From NCBI RefSeq assembly GCF_001931685.1, contig NZ_MOOY01000005.1, positions 427,639 through 491,638 on the forward strand: a stretch of DNA of 64,000 bases, written 5' to 3'. This stretch comes from Pararhizobium arenae. GTDB taxonomy: Bacteria > Pseudomonadota > Alphaproteobacteria > Rhizobiales > Rhizobiaceae. Every line of letters starts with the position of its first letter. Positions within the stretch are counted from its first letter, which is position 1. The translations under genes and the position numbers were made by a program. The notes beneath the pieces were generated by a model that saw only the letters and a program-made list of their open reading frames with translations, was not told the origin of the DNA and ran no database searches. This document shows, piece by piece, positions 25,403 through 34,559 of this stretch.

Positions 25403-26704
25403 TTAGATGACGACGAAATCTGAACTCGTGATCGTGGGCTTGTTCACTAGCGTCGCAAACAGCACGCCATCGTATGACGTTCCCGAACCGTCCCGGTCAT
25501 AGAAGATTTTCCCTGTGTCCGTTTCGTACACGATGCGATCTGTTGAATCTGCCGCAACGCCTGTTCCATTGGCTCGAAAAGCCGCTGCTGAGAGCGCTCC
25601 CGTTGCGGTCAGAGCGGTAAAGATGCCGTTCTCCAACTGGATCGTGTCGTCGATCGCGCTGAAGTCGGTAATCTTATCGACGTTGGTCGTGGGATTGAGT
25701 GCGGTATGAAATATGAAGGTATCCTTCCCGCTCGCACCCGTCAGTGTATCGTTTCCGGCGTAACCCCGGATGACGTCGTTTCCGCTGTTACCGTAGATCG
25801 TATTCGCAACTGAATTGCCGGCAAGGCTATCGTTGAACGCCGAGCCGCTGATATTCTCGATTGAAAGGAAGGTGTCGCCGGCAGCGTCGCCCTTATTTGT
25901 CGATGGCGACGTCAGGCTAACGGTCACGCCTGCGGAAGCATAAAAGTACGTCACGGCGTCGGTGTCTGCGCCACCATTTAGTCTGTCCGCGCCGGCTCCT
26001 CCAGCGAGGATATCGTTCCCCGCACCTCCGGAAAGCGAGTTGTTGCCGGTACCGGTGTAAAGCTTGTCTGCACCAAGTCCTCCATCCGCGACACCCGTGA
26101 AGGCGCCGCCACGGCTGTCGAAAATATCGGCACCATCCCCCAGGGTTACTTTGCCGACTATGGTGCCCGTATTCGTGAGCTTATCGATTGCGGTGCTGTT
26201 AGAGAAAAAGGCGAAATCCGCGCTTGTTATAAGGCCAGTATTTGAGGCGGTCAGAGTTTCGCTTCCGGTATGATATACCGCGTAATTTGTAGCCTCGATC
26301 ACACCTGAGTTGGAAAGAGTGGATTCCACAGGACCTGCGCCAGATATATCCAAATAGGCTCCATAATAGCCCGTCAACGCACCACGGTTCGTGATTTCCG
26401 CCTCAGTTCCTACTATGACAACTGCCGCAGATTGGCCAACGGTTATGCAATCGACGCGAGCACCTTTTTCAACAAAAACGCGGTTGCCGCTATCGGTTGC
26501 CTCGTTTCCTAAAAAAACCGCGCTAAATGCTGACGCTATGGTTCCGTAAACGCGGACATCATGGTTGCTGCCGAAACCCCGAACGGTATCATCGTCCGTC
26601 GATGCAATGAACACTTGCGCCGCGACATAAAGATCATCAAATCCATCGCCGAGGTCGATTTGTCTTCCCGAACCTGAGGTTGATAGTGGAAATCTCCACG
26701 CCAT
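25403..26704 (-). CDS. RTX (hemolysin-type calcium-binding) secreted protein
   Basis: A 433-residue protein with three parts. Residues 1-100 are unlike known domains; residues about 100-190 have beta-helix-like repeats of the NxGxI type (SNSGVIEAT, SNTGLITSA, TNTGTIVG); residues about 190-340 have nonapeptide RTX repeats such as GGAGNDILAGGAGAD, binding calcium. The C-terminal end SSDFVVI has the hydrophobic tail of type I secretion signals. There is no signal peptide and no nearby type I export genes. The codon use and AT-rich surroundings suggest transfer (inference). Confidence 0.85.
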   Translation of the reverse strand: MAWRFPLSTSGSGRQIDLGDGFDDLYVAAQVFIASTDDDTVRGFGSNHDVRVYGTIASAFSAVFLGNEATDSGNRVFVEKGARVDCITVGQSAAVVIVGTEAEITNRGALTGYYGAYLDISGAGPVESTLSNSGVIEATNYAVYHTGSETLTASNTGLITSADFAFFSNSTAIDKLTNTGTIVGKVTLGDGADIFDSRGGAFTGVADGGLGADKLYTGTGNNSLSGGAGNDILAGGAGADRLNGGADTDAVTYFYASAGVTVSLTSPSTNKGDAAGDTFLSIENISGSAFNDSLAGNSVANTIYGNSGNDVIRGYAGNDTLTGASGKDTFIFHTALNPTTNVDKITDFSAIDDTIQLENGIFTALTATGALSAAAFRANGTGVAADSTDRIVYETDTGKIFYDRDGSGTSYDGVLFATLVNKPTITSSDFVVI

Positions 26705-26973
26705 GTTTTTTACTCCCTCTCTTCGTTGAGTTCAGAGAGTATCTATCACATTCGGAAAACATCAATTGTCGATATTTGGATTTTACATTGATTCTACGGC
26801 AGATTCCGAGAATGAGAATTCTCACCTATATGGTATGGCGGTTAAATCAACTGAGAAATCAATTTTCATTGAAGGTTGTTGTAGGTGCGACCTATAAGCA
26901 GTTCATTCTTACTCGAAGAAGCGATTATGATATTTGATGCTTCATCCACTTGATCAACGGCCAGCAGCGTCCG
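26705..26973. other. AT-rich upstream region of the RTX gene
   Basis: This gene-free stretch is clearly lower in GC than its neighbours. It contains the perfect 12-bp palindrome TGAGAATTCTCA at 26813-26824 and several TATA-rich blocks. A short frame on the plus strand is not supported. It probably holds the RTX promoter and perhaps a junction of acquired DNA. Confidence 0.45.
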
Positions 26974-28611
26974 TCACTCCGTCAACAAGCTCCCTTCCAT
27001 CGCCGCCCTGTCCCGCAGCAGCCTGCGAATGATCTTGCCCGACGTCGTCATCGGCAGTTCGTCGACAAACGCGATCTCGCGCGGATATTCGTGCATCGAA
27101 AGCCGCGTCTTCACCCAGTCGCGGATGTGGTCGGCCAGCGCCTGCGAGGCCGCGTATTCCTCGCGCAGCAGGATATAGGCCTTGACGATTTCGGTGCGCA
27201 GCGCGTCCGGCTTGCCGATCGCCGCTGCCATGCGCACCGCCGGGTGGCCGGCCAAGCAGTCCTCGATCTCGCTCGGGCCGATGCGGTAGCCGGAGGAGGT
27301 GATGACGTCGTCGTCGCGACCGAAGAAGGTGACGTAGCCTTCCGGGTCCATCACGCCCTGATCGCCGGTCTTCATCCAGTCGCCGATGAACTTGGCCTCC
27401 GTCGCCGCCTCGTTTTTCCAATAGCCCAGAAACATCACCGGGTCCGGGCGGCGCACGGCCACCTGGCCGATCTCGCCGGCCGGAACGGGGTTTCCCTCCG
27501 CGTCGATGATCGCGACATCGTGTCCCGGCGCGGGCTTGCCCATCGAGCCGGGTTTCGCAACCCCCAGATGGGCCGCCGAGGAAAGCACGATATTGCACTC
27601 CGTCTGGCCATAAAATTCATTGACCGGCACGCCGAGCGCCTTTGACGAGGCCTCGCCGGTCTCCTTGCCCAGCGCCTCCCCGGCCGAGCCGACCGTGCGC
27701 AGCTCGAAGTCGTAGAGCGATTTCGGCTGGGGCACCGAAAGCATCAGCCTGAGCGCCGTCGGCGGGATGAAGGCATTGCGCACCTTCATGTCGGAGAGGA
27801 TGCGGAAGGCCATGTGCGGATCGAACTTCTGCCCCGGAGACGAAACGACCGGCACGCCGAGAAGCAGCGAGGGCAGGAGCGCGTTCAGCAGCCCGCCCGC
27901 CCAGGCCCAGTCCGCCGGCGTCCACATGCGGTCGCCCGGCTGCGGCAGGTTGGCGTGATGGAACTGGAAGCCGGGGATATGGCCGAGCAGCACCCGATGT
28001 CCGTGCAGCGCGCCCTTCGGCGGCCCGGTGGTGCCAGAGGTGTAGATCATCATCGCCGGATCGTCCGGCCCGGTTTCCACGGGTGTAAAGCCGATGGCGC
28101 TGCCTTCGGCCAGGCGCTCGAAGGAAAAAGGGCCTTCGCCACCGACGACGATGACATGCTTGAGGTCCGGCAGCCGCTCGCGGATCGCCTCGATCTTGTC
28201 GAGCCCGAAGCGGTTGGTGACGATGGCGGTGGCGCCGGCATCGCGCAGCCGGTATTCCAGCGCATCGACCCCGAAGAGCAGCGCCAGCGGCAGCGCGATG
28301 GCGCCGAGCTTGTAGATGCCGGCATGCGCAATCGCCACCTCGAACCCCTGCGGCAGCAGGATGGCGACCCGATCACCCGGCCTTGCACCGAGGACGGAGA
28401 GGTTTGCCGCGAAGGCGGAAGACCGGCGGGCATAGTCGCCATAGCTCAGCGAGAGATGCGCCCCCTTAGGGTCGAAATGCTGGAGACAGATGCGGTCCGG
28501 ATCGCGCGCCGCCCAATCGTCGCTGACGGCGACGCCGATGTTGAATCTGTCAGGGATACGCCATTCGAAATCGCGTATGAGATCGGCGTAGGTCGAGCGG
28601 ACGGAAAGCAT
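26974..28611 (-). CDS. AMP-dependent acyl-CoA synthetase
   Basis: A 545-residue adenylate-forming ligase that activates a carboxylic acid to its CoA thioester via acyl-AMP. The phosphate loop is YTSGTTGPPKG, then NEFYGQTECN (A5-like) and the A7/A8 part GDQGVMDPEGYVTFFGRDDDVITSSGYRIG, with the C-terminal lysine in PMTTSGKIIRRLL. It best fits medium-chain (ACSM-like) enzymes; the acid is not known. It is single, with no partner gene. Confidence 0.9.
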   Translation of the reverse strand: MLSVRSTYADLIRDFEWRIPDRFNIGVAVSDDWAARDPDRICLQHFDPKGAHLSLSYGDYARRSSAFAANLSVLGARPGDRVAILLPQGFEVAIAHAGIYKLGAIALPLALLFGVDALEYRLRDAGATAIVTNRFGLDKIEAIRERLPDLKHVIVVGGEGPFSFERLAEGSAIGFTPVETGPDDPAMMIYTSGTTGPPKGALHGHRVLLGHIPGFQFHHANLPQPGDRMWTPADWAWAGGLLNALLPSLLLGVPVVSSPGQKFDPHMAFRILSDMKVRNAFIPPTALRLMLSVPQPKSLYDFELRTVGSAGEALGKETGEASSKALGVPVNEFYGQTECNIVLSSAAHLGVAKPGSMGKPAPGHDVAIIDAEGNPVPAGEIGQVAVRRPDPVMFLGYWKNEAATEAKFIGDWMKTGDQGVMDPEGYVTFFGRDDDVITSSGYRIGPSEIEDCLAGHPAVRMAAAIGKPDALRTEIVKAYILLREEYAASQALADHIRDWVKTRLSMHEYPREIAFVDELPMTTSGKIIRRLLRDRAAMEGSLLTE

Positions 28612-28695
28612 GGCGTGCCGGAAATGTTGCGCTTCAATGCAGCTAACACGGACATGCCCGGCAAGACAACGTTTCCCGCGTCGCCGGCAGCCCGG

Positions 28696-28908
28696 TCAGG
28701 AGAGAAACGCCACATCCCCGCAGTCGCGCTCGCTCAGCGCTCCGAGCAGCGAATCCTGCGTCTGATAGCCGGCGAGGAAGAGATCGATCATGGCGCCGGC
28801 GGCGCGCACGCCCTCATGGCTGCGAAGCCGGATGCTGCGTTCCGCGCACCAGGAAAAGAGTGCGCCGGAAAGCACATCGACGTCATCAAAAGCTGCTGCA
28901 TGTGACAT
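28696..28908 (-). CDS. Hypothetical small protein
   Basis: A 70-residue protein (MSHAAAFDDVDVLSGALFSWCAERSI) with a strong AGGAGG ribosome site 7 bp before its ATG, which favours a real gene. It has two Cys and no membrane segment. I do not recognise it. It is upstream of the acyl-CoA synthetase on the same strand with 84 bp between, so they may share a transcript. Confidence 0.6.
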   Translation of the reverse strand: MSHAAAFDDVDVLSGALFSWCAERSIRLRSHEGVRAAGAMIDLFLAGYQTQDSLLGALSERDCGDVAFLS

Positions 28909-29119
28909 GATCGATCCTCCTGTTTCGAGACGAAAAACTCTGTAACGGAAGGGTGACGCAAGCCGGCAGGTCTTTGCAAATGCCTTGTTTTTCCGCGGTT
29001 AATGCTCCGGGAAAATCGGCGGTATGGCTACTGCTAAAAGCGTCGCGCTGTGCCGAAACGGCACGCCTTGACCCGCATGCGCCAAAACGGAACGCATCCT
29101 GCGCTGCACAGCGGCCGCA

Positions 29120-29356
29120 TCAGGCCAGCCAGTGATTCATGAAGCTCATGTTCGAGACGGAAATGACCTTGCCGGTTTCGTCCCGCACGATCACCGAAAC
29201 GGCGCCGCTCTCCCGGTCCGGCAACTCCTCACGAACGATGTCCAGCATCAGGCGACTGATCTCGTTGACGATGTTGGCCCGCGCGGAAAACTCCATGCCC
29301 TCGTCATCGGGCGTGGTGCCGTCGCCGTTGTGAAGTTCGAAAAAGTATCTGCCCAT
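29120..29356 (-). CDS. DUF6894 family small protein
   Basis: A 78-residue protein starting MGRYFFELHNGDGTTPDDEGMEF, the family's YFFxxHxG...DxxG opening, followed by a helix around NEISRLMLDIV and a beta-rich end VSVIVRDETGKVISVSNM. Function is unknown; such proteins are frequent in Rhizobiales and often induced under stress. It stands alone, divergent from the Crp/Fnr regulator gene. The 210 bp downstream of it hold nothing I can call. Confidence 0.8.
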   Translation of the reverse strand: MGRYFFELHNGDGTTPDDEGMEFSARANIVNEISRLMLDIVREELPDRESGAVSVIVRDETGKVISVSNMSFMNHWLA

Positions 29357-29507
29357 GTTCCATGCCTCTGGTGTTTAGCCAAAAAGCCGAAGCTGCGGAA
29401 ATTGTTCCTGAAAACCTCCGGATTTCTCGACCGGTATGTCAATGTTAAATGAGAGCGCTGGTTTCCTGGGCTAGGCGGGTGTTTCCACGAACCCAGGCCC
29501 TACGTAC

Positions 29508-30227
29508 TTGATCGAATCACTGCTTCTCAATCTGGAAAGCCACGACGTCGTTTCCGAGCAGGAACAGGCGCTGCTGCGGAACATGATTTCGCGCGAACGG
29601 CGCTTCAAGGTCGATGAAGATATCGTCTCGGAAGGCTCGCGCCCCGGCTACAGCACGCTGCTCGTCGATGGCTTTGCCGCCCGCTACAAGTTCATGGCCG
29701 ATGGCACGCGCCAGATCACGGCGCTGCATATCGCCGGCGATTTCGTCGATCTGCACGCCTTCCTGCTGAAGACCATGGACCACGGCATCGTCGCCATGTC
29801 GCCCTGCCATGTCGCCTTCATCGAGCATTCGGATCTGAAGGCCATCAGCGACACGCATCCGCATCTGAGCCGGCTGTTCTGGCTGGAAACGCTGGTCGAT
29901 GGCGCGATCCACCGCGAATGGATCGTCGCCATGGGTCGCCGCTCGAAGAAGGCGCATATCGCCCACCTCATCTGCGAACTGTTCATGCGGCTTCAGGTGG
30001 TGCGCCGCACATCGGGCTTGAGCTTCCACTTTCCGCTGACGCAGCTGGAGCTTGCCGACGTGCTCGGCATCTCGATCGTGCATCTCAACAAGACGCTTCA
30101 GGTTTTGCGCAAGGAAGGCCTGTTGACCTGGATCAACCAGACGATCACCATCCTCGATTGGCCGCAGCTGCAGAAGCTCGCCCAGTTCGATCCCACCTAT
30201 CTCAGCCTCGACGTCGAACCGCGCTGA
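29508..30227 (+). CDS. Crp/Fnr-family transcriptional regulator
   Basis: A 239-residue regulator with a cyclic-nucleotide-type sensor domain (VSEGSRPGYSTLLVDGFAARYKFMADGTRQITALHIAGDFVDLH) and a C-terminal winged helix (LTQLELADVLGISIVHLNKTLQVLRKEGLL). No N-terminal cysteine cluster of FNR type is present, so it is not an iron-sulfur sensor. It starts at a TTG; an inverted repeat with arms CCTGGG and CCCAGG lies at 29465-29497, and could be a site for autoregulation. The regulated genes are not known. Confidence 0.9.
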   Translation: MIESLLLNLESHDVVSEQEQALLRNMISRERRFKVDEDIVSEGSRPGYSTLLVDGFAARYKFMADGTRQITALHIAGDFVDLHAFLLKTMDHGIVAMSPCHVAFIEHSDLKAISDTHPHLSRLFWLETLVDGAIHREWIVAMGRRSKKAHIAHLICELFMRLQVVRRTSGLSFHFPLTQLELADVLGISIVHLNKTLQVLRKEGLLTWINQTITILDWPQLQKLAQFDPTYLSLDVEPR

Positions 30228-30387
30228 ATCTTTTTGCATCGCAGCAAAAAGGCTTGCCTTTACGGCTTTTCCGGAAAACAGTCAGACGGAAATATCGGTG
30301 CGGCGGCGTGCAGGGATTTGGTGCGACTGAGCGCGGCGAACTCGAACCAACGCAATTGGTTGGTGGCCGGCAGCGCGCAAAGGGAGA

Positions 30388-30472
30388 TGGTGCCCCATGC
30401 CGGAATCGAACCAGCACTCCTTTCGGAACTCGATTTTGAGTCGAGCGCGTCTACCAGTTCCGCCAATGGGGC
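30388..30472 (-). tRNA. tRNA-Leu (anticodon CAA)
   Basis: The minus strand folds as a class II tRNA: acceptor GCCCCAT pairing ATGGGGC, D-arm with GGTAGACGC, anticodon stem CTCGA/TCGAG with loop CTCAAAA giving anticodon CAA, a long variable arm, and the T-arm GGTTCGATTCC. The CCA end is encoded (complement of TGG at 30388-30390). Length 85 nt suits tRNA-Leu. Confidence 0.95.
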
Positions 30473-30650
30473 AAGGGGACCTTTTCGGTAGGTAGTCAGC
30501 GTGTACACGAAGCGTTTCGGGCGGGTCAACCGGGATTTTACGTTTCGGCCTTAGAGTGATCACGAAAGCGTGCGAACGGGTATCCGGACTGCCGTTTACA
30601 CCAGCATTTTTCCTGCCTACAAACGCAACCAATTCAAACGGAACCGCTGA

Positions 30651-31238
30651 ATGCTAAGACGCCTCTACGACTGGACCATGTCGCTCGCCGCCCGCAAATC
30701 GGCCGAAGCCTGGCTCGCCGTCATCGCCTTCGTCGAAAGCTCCGTCTTTCTTGTGCCCGCCGACGTGCTCTTCCTGCCGATGGCGCTCGCCCGGCCGGAA
30801 CGCGCCTGGCGATACGCCTTCGTCGCGACCGTCGCCTCGGTGCTCGGCGGCATCGCCGGCTGGTATCTGGGCCACTATGCCTATGAAGCAGTCGCCAAGC
30901 CGGTGCTTGAATTCTATGGCAAGCTCGAAACCTTCGAAACGATGAAGGCCTCGGTCGGCTATGAGACGCTGGTTCTGCTGCTGATCACCTCCGGCCTTTC
31001 CCATCTTCCGCCGATCAAGGTGGTGACCATTCTCGCCGGCGCCATCAACATCAATCTCGGCCTGTTCATCGTCTCGGCCATCATTGCTCGCGGCGCGCGC
31101 TTCATGCTGCTGGCATGGCTTCTGCAGCGCTACGGCGAGGAAATCCGCGAGTTCATCGAAAAGCGCCTCGGCATGCTCGCGGCCGGTGCCGCCGCGGCGC
31201 TGATCGCGCTGTTTGCCGCCTATCGCCTTCTTACCTGA
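30651..31238 (+). CDS. YqaA/DedA-like (VTT domain) membrane protein
   Basis: A 195-residue inner-membrane protein of the VTT/SNARE-associated (DedA, YqaA) type with about four hydrophobic segments. The typical re-entrant region is AVIAFVESSVFLVPADVLFLPMALARPERAWRYAF, followed by GGIAGWYLGHYA. YqaA relatives affect membrane lipid homeostasis or resistance to stress; a lipid scramblase-like role is possible. It lies 19 bp before dsbB on the same strand, a frequent pairing in rhizobia. Confidence 0.88.
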   Translation: MLRRLYDWTMSLAARKSAEAWLAVIAFVESSVFLVPADVLFLPMALARPERAWRYAFVATVASVLGGIAGWYLGHYAYEAVAKPVLEFYGKLETFETMKASVGYETLVLLLITSGLSHLPPIKVVTILAGAININLGLFIVSAIIARGARFMLLAWLLQRYGEEIREFIEKRLGMLAAGAAAALIALFAAYRLLT

Positions 31239-31257
31239 AATTTATCAGAGGTCGTTC

Positions 31258-31767
31258 GTGAACACTTCGCCGACAGAGCCGTCTTCCCGTCTGGCTCCTT
31301 CGCTCATCACCACGCTCGGCATGACCGCGACCGTGGGCACCGCGCTCGCCTTCGAGCATATCGGCGGCTATATTCCCTGCGCGCTCTGCCTAATGCAGCG
31401 CGACCCGTATTACTACGGCATCCCGCTCGGCATCGTCGCCGTGCTCAATGCCCTGTTCCGTGGACCGGCCTGGGTCACGCGGGCGCTGCTCGTCATCGTC
31501 GGCATCCTGATGCTGGTGGGCGCCGGCATCGGCGTTTATCACGCCGGCGCCGAATGGCATTTCTGGGAAGGCCCTTCGACCTGCGCCACCACCGCCCAGG
31601 GCGTGTCCTCGAATGTCGGCGACCTGCTTGGCGATCTCGACAGCAAACACGGCCCGTCCTGTACCGAGGCGGCGCTCAGGGTGCTGGGCTTGTCCTTTGC
31701 CGGATGGAATGTCATTGCCAGCGTCATCCTGGCTGCGATCGCGCTTCGGGGTGCCGCCAGGCGCTGA
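31258..31767 (+). CDS. dsbB: Disulfide bond formation protein DsbB
   Basis: An inner-membrane protein of 169 residues (GTG start) that reoxidises DsbA and passes electrons to ubiquinone. It has four transmembrane helices, the first cysteine pair CALC (Cys41, Cys44) in YIPCALCLMQRDPYY, and a second pair in the periplasmic loop (GPSTCATT and GPSCTEAA). The GTG at 31258 is preferred to an upstream ATG inside the preceding gene; AGAGG lies upstream at the right distance. Confidence 0.9.
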   Translation: MNTSPTEPSSRLAPSLITTLGMTATVGTALAFEHIGGYIPCALCLMQRDPYYYGIPLGIVAVLNALFRGPAWVTRALLVIVGILMLVGAGIGVYHAGAEWHFWEGPSTCATTAQGVSSNVGDLLGDLDSKHGPSCTEAALRVLGLSFAGWNVIASVILAAIALRGAARR

Positions 31768-31876
31768 GCCGGCGGGCACAAGCTATGCCAACGCCCATCC
31801 CGCTTGCCTTGCGGGAAGGCCTCGCTTACAGCAACGCTGAACAACCGGCTGCCGCCCAACCCGAAGCGAGACGACC

Positions 31877-32788
31877 TTGACCGATATCACCAGCGAACTC
31901 GTCACCCTGCGCGATTACTGGCGCTACGCGATCTCCCGCTTCAACGCGGCGGACCTGAGCTACGGCCACGGCACCACCAACGCCACCGATGACGCCGCCT
32001 ATCTGCTTCTCGACAGCCTCGAACTGCCGATCGACACGCTCGATCCCTTCCTCGATGCCCGCCTCCTGCCGGAAGAGCGCAAGCTGCTCGTCGAGCGCAT
32101 CGAAGCCCGCATCGAGACCCGCAAGCCGTCGTCCTATCTCACGGGCCGCGCCTATATCCAGGGCGTGCGCTTCCATGTGGATGAGCGGGTCATCGTGCCG
32201 CGCTCCCATATCGGCGAAATCCTGTTCAATGAATACGGCAATCCCGAAGGCTCCTCCTTCCTGCCCGATCCGTCGCTGGTCGAAAGCGTCGTCGATATCT
32301 GCACCGGCTCCGGCTGCCTCGCCGTGCTCGCGGCAAAGTTCTTCCCCTATGCGGAAGTCGATGCCGTCGATCTCTCGGAAGATGCGCTGGAGGTCGCGAA
32401 GATCAACGTCGACGAACACGATGTCGAACAGCAGGTCACCCTCTACCACGGCGACCTGTTCACGCCGCTTCAAGGCAAGACCTACGACCTGATCATCACC
32501 AACCCGCCCTATGTTGATCATGTCGCCATGGACGATTACCCGCCGGAGTTTCGCGCCGAACCCGCCATGGCCCACGATGGCGGCGTCGATGGCCTCGATC
32601 TCGTCCGTATCATCCTCGCCGAAGCCGGCAAACACCTCAATCCCGGCGGCGGCATGATCTGCGAAATCGGCCGCGGCCGCGAAATTCTCGAAGCCGAGTT
32701 CCCGCATCTGGAGTTCCTCTGGCTTGAGACGGAGGAAGAGGCGGATTCGGTCTTCTGGATCACGGCCGAAGCGCTCGGCGTGGAGTGA
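31877..32788 (+). CDS. prmB: Ribosomal protein L3 N5-glutamine methyltransferase
   Basis: PrmB methylates a glutamine of ribosomal protein L3. The 303-residue protein has the N-terminal helical domain (TTNATDDAAYLLLDSLELPID), the SAM loop VVDICTGSGCLAVLAAK, and the catalytic NPPY in IITNPPYVDH. It differs from PrmC, also in this window, by the N-terminal RSHIGEIL substrate region. It starts at a TTG with a weak ribosome site. It is 109 bp after dsbB. Confidence 0.92.
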   Translation: MTDITSELVTLRDYWRYAISRFNAADLSYGHGTTNATDDAAYLLLDSLELPIDTLDPFLDARLLPEERKLLVERIEARIETRKPSSYLTGRAYIQGVRFHVDERVIVPRSHIGEILFNEYGNPEGSSFLPDPSLVESVVDICTGSGCLAVLAAKFFPYAEVDAVDLSEDALEVAKINVDEHDVEQQVTLYHGDLFTPLQGKTYDLIITNPPYVDHVAMDDYPPEFRAEPAMAHDGGVDGLDLVRIILAEAGKHLNPGGGMICEIGRGREILEAEFPHLEFLWLETEEEADSVFWITAEALGVE

Positions 32789-32847
32789 GGCTTCCAGCCC
32801 CCCGCATGCAGGGTGGGGTTTCTGCCACCCATCGAGGGCGGCAATGA

Positions 32848-33420
32848 TTATCCCATTCTCCAGCGTTCGATTTCAGCCTGCGTGAAGCGCGGGGTGATGT
32901 GCTGCGGGCAGTTCCAGTCGAAAGCCTCCACCGAGATCAGAACCAGCCGCTCGACGTGAGCGGGGTATTCGGGCAGGGTCAGTTTCTGTGCGAGCACCGG
33001 ATCGTCGGCGGAATCGATGATGCGCATATGCCCGAAAATCTTCAGCCGCTGCCGGTGCGCATAATCCATCAGAAACAATGAGACGCGGTCGTTCGCGCGC
33101 ACGTTGCCCGTCGTGATGTATTGGCGGTTACCCCGAAAGTCGGCGAAGCCGAGGGTCGAGTCATCGGTAGCGGTGAGAAAGCCTCTGGGCCCGCCACGAA
33201 ACTGGACATAAGGCCATCCGCTTTCCGATACGCTGGCAAGATAGAAACCGTCGCGCGCCCGGATAAAGGCCATTTCCGACGGGCCGAGCCGCTGGCCCTG
33301 CGCGCCGTCGTCTGCCGGTTCGCGCGCAGCGATCCGTGCCCATTGCGCCGCACTGCCATAGTGCTCCTGCGCGGCGGCGACAGAGGGCGTTGTTGCGATG
33401 CTGAGGTATTTGCTGTTCAT
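32848..33420 (-). CDS. Pyridoxamine 5'-phosphate oxidase-like flavoprotein
   Basis: A 190-residue PPOX-fold protein. The FMN-binding pattern is seen in FIRARDGFYLASVSESGWPYVQFRGGPRGFL and GNRQYITTGNVRANDRVSLFLMDYAHRQRLKIFGHMR. Members reduce varied substrates with FMN or F420, and this one is not recognised further. It is 33 bp downstream of the metallo-hydrolase gene and probably co-transcribed, under possible control of the divergent LysR protein. Confidence 0.85.
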   Translation of the reverse strand: MNSKYLSIATTPSVAAAQEHYGSAAQWARIAAREPADDGAQGQRLGPSEMAFIRARDGFYLASVSESGWPYVQFRGGPRGFLTATDDSTLGFADFRGNRQYITTGNVRANDRVSLFLMDYAHRQRLKIFGHMRIIDSADDPVLAQKLTLPEYPAHVERLVLISVEAFDWNCPQHITPRFTQAEIERWRMG

Positions 33421-33453
33421 ATCGTCTCCATCCTCGCTACCGCCGTTGCGGCA

Positions 33454-34428
33454 TCAATCCTGCAAGGCCCAGTCCGCGACCTGCCAGCGCATCTGCCCGC
33501 GATCTGCCACGACACGGCCGAGCCCGGGGAAGGGCATGTGCGTGGCGGCGATGAGCGCGCCTTCCGCCGCGGCACGCGGGAAAAAGCTGTCTCGCATCGC
33601 CTTGGCCGCAGCCTGGTCCTGTTCGAAGAGGAAGAACACATCGGTTGCTGCGGGATGCACGACCGGAAAGATCATGTCCGAAACCATGATGAGGCTCTTC
33701 CCGTCGTCTTCGATCCGTACGCCGATATGGCCGGGCGTATGGCCGGTCAGATCGACGATCGACACGCCGCGCACGATTTCCCGCTCTCCGTCGATGGCCT
33801 GAAGCTTCGGGTAGAGGCGCACGACCTCGTCGGCCATCTTGAAGCTGGTCTGCAGGTAATCGGGCGCGCCGCTGCGCTTGGCGGGATCGGTCCAGTGGCG
33901 CACATCGCGACGATCGATGTAAAGCTCGGCCTTGGGATAATTGTTCACGCCCCCGGCAATCAGGCCGCCCATGTGGTCCTGGTGCATGTGCGTCACGATC
34001 ACGGCGTCGATCTGGTCTCGCTGCAGGCCGACCGCGCCGAGCGCCTGCGGCAGGTTGCCGGTCTGCCCGATCGAGCCCGCGGCACCGGCATCGATCAGGA
34101 TGCGGCGTTCGCCATCTTCGATGAGATACTGGTTGAACAGAAACCGAACCCCGCTCGGCCGGGCGGTGAACTGCGCGGTTGCCGCCTGTTCCACCTCGTC
34201 GGCGGTGCGGCCGGGAAAATAATTGTAGGGCATATCGGCGTAGCCGTCGGTCAGCGCGGTCACCGTGAAACGGCCGAGGCGAATTTGCGCCAGTGGCGTA
34301 ACGGCAACCGGTGCTGCGGCAAGCGCTGGCGACAGCGCGCCGCCGATCAGGCTTCCTCCGAGCAGGTTTCCCCCCAGCAGGCCGAGGGGGAGCGCGCTGG
34401 CAAACATACGACGTGACAGGTTCGGCAT
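33454..34428 (-). CDS. Metallo-beta-lactamase-fold hydrolase (exported)
   Basis: A 324-residue MBL-fold enzyme with the metal motif THMHQDHMGG and further His/Asp ligands in DLTGHTPGHIGV and SDMIF. The N-terminus has a twin-arginine-type signal (SRRMFASALPLGLLGGNLL, ending near ALAAAPVA), so it is probably exported. The substrate is unknown; relatives include lactonases. It pairs with the PPOX gene and is divergent from LysR at 34560. Confidence 0.87.
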   Translation of the reverse strand: MPNLSRRMFASALPLGLLGGNLLGGSLIGGALSPALAAAPVAVTPLAQIRLGRFTVTALTDGYADMPYNYFPGRTADEVEQAATAQFTARPSGVRFLFNQYLIEDGERRILIDAGAAGSIGQTGNLPQALGAVGLQRDQIDAVIVTHMHQDHMGGLIAGGVNNYPKAELYIDRRDVRHWTDPAKRSGAPDYLQTSFKMADEVVRLYPKLQAIDGEREIVRGVSIVDLTGHTPGHIGVRIEDDGKSLIMVSDMIFPVVHPAATDVFFLFEQDQAAAKAMRDSFFPRAAAEGALIAATHMPFPGLGRVVADRGQMRWQVADWALQD

Positions 34429-34486
34429 GATGTTTTCCTTCGGACAGTTGTGTAGAGGGTGACCGGCGTCTCTTGGATGAGATGGA

Positions 34487-34505
34487 ATTTATGATATCCA
34501 TAAAT
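34487..34505. promoter_or_regulatory. LysR-type operator between the MBL and LysR genes
   Basis: ATTTATG-ATATC-CATAAAT is a perfect palindrome in the divergent region, with a T-N11-A type centre typical of LysR sites (also readable as ATTTATGATATCCATAAAT). It is 55 bp upstream of the LysR start. Confidence 0.6.
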
Positions 34506-34559
34506 CATGAGGTATCCTGCCATTCATGGAGGCTTCCTCCCAATTTACGGAAGGATGTC

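Noticed and set aside
26680..26937. An 85-residue plus-strand frame in the AT-rich region
   Set aside because: No ribosome site or family pattern; random open frames are likely in such DNA.
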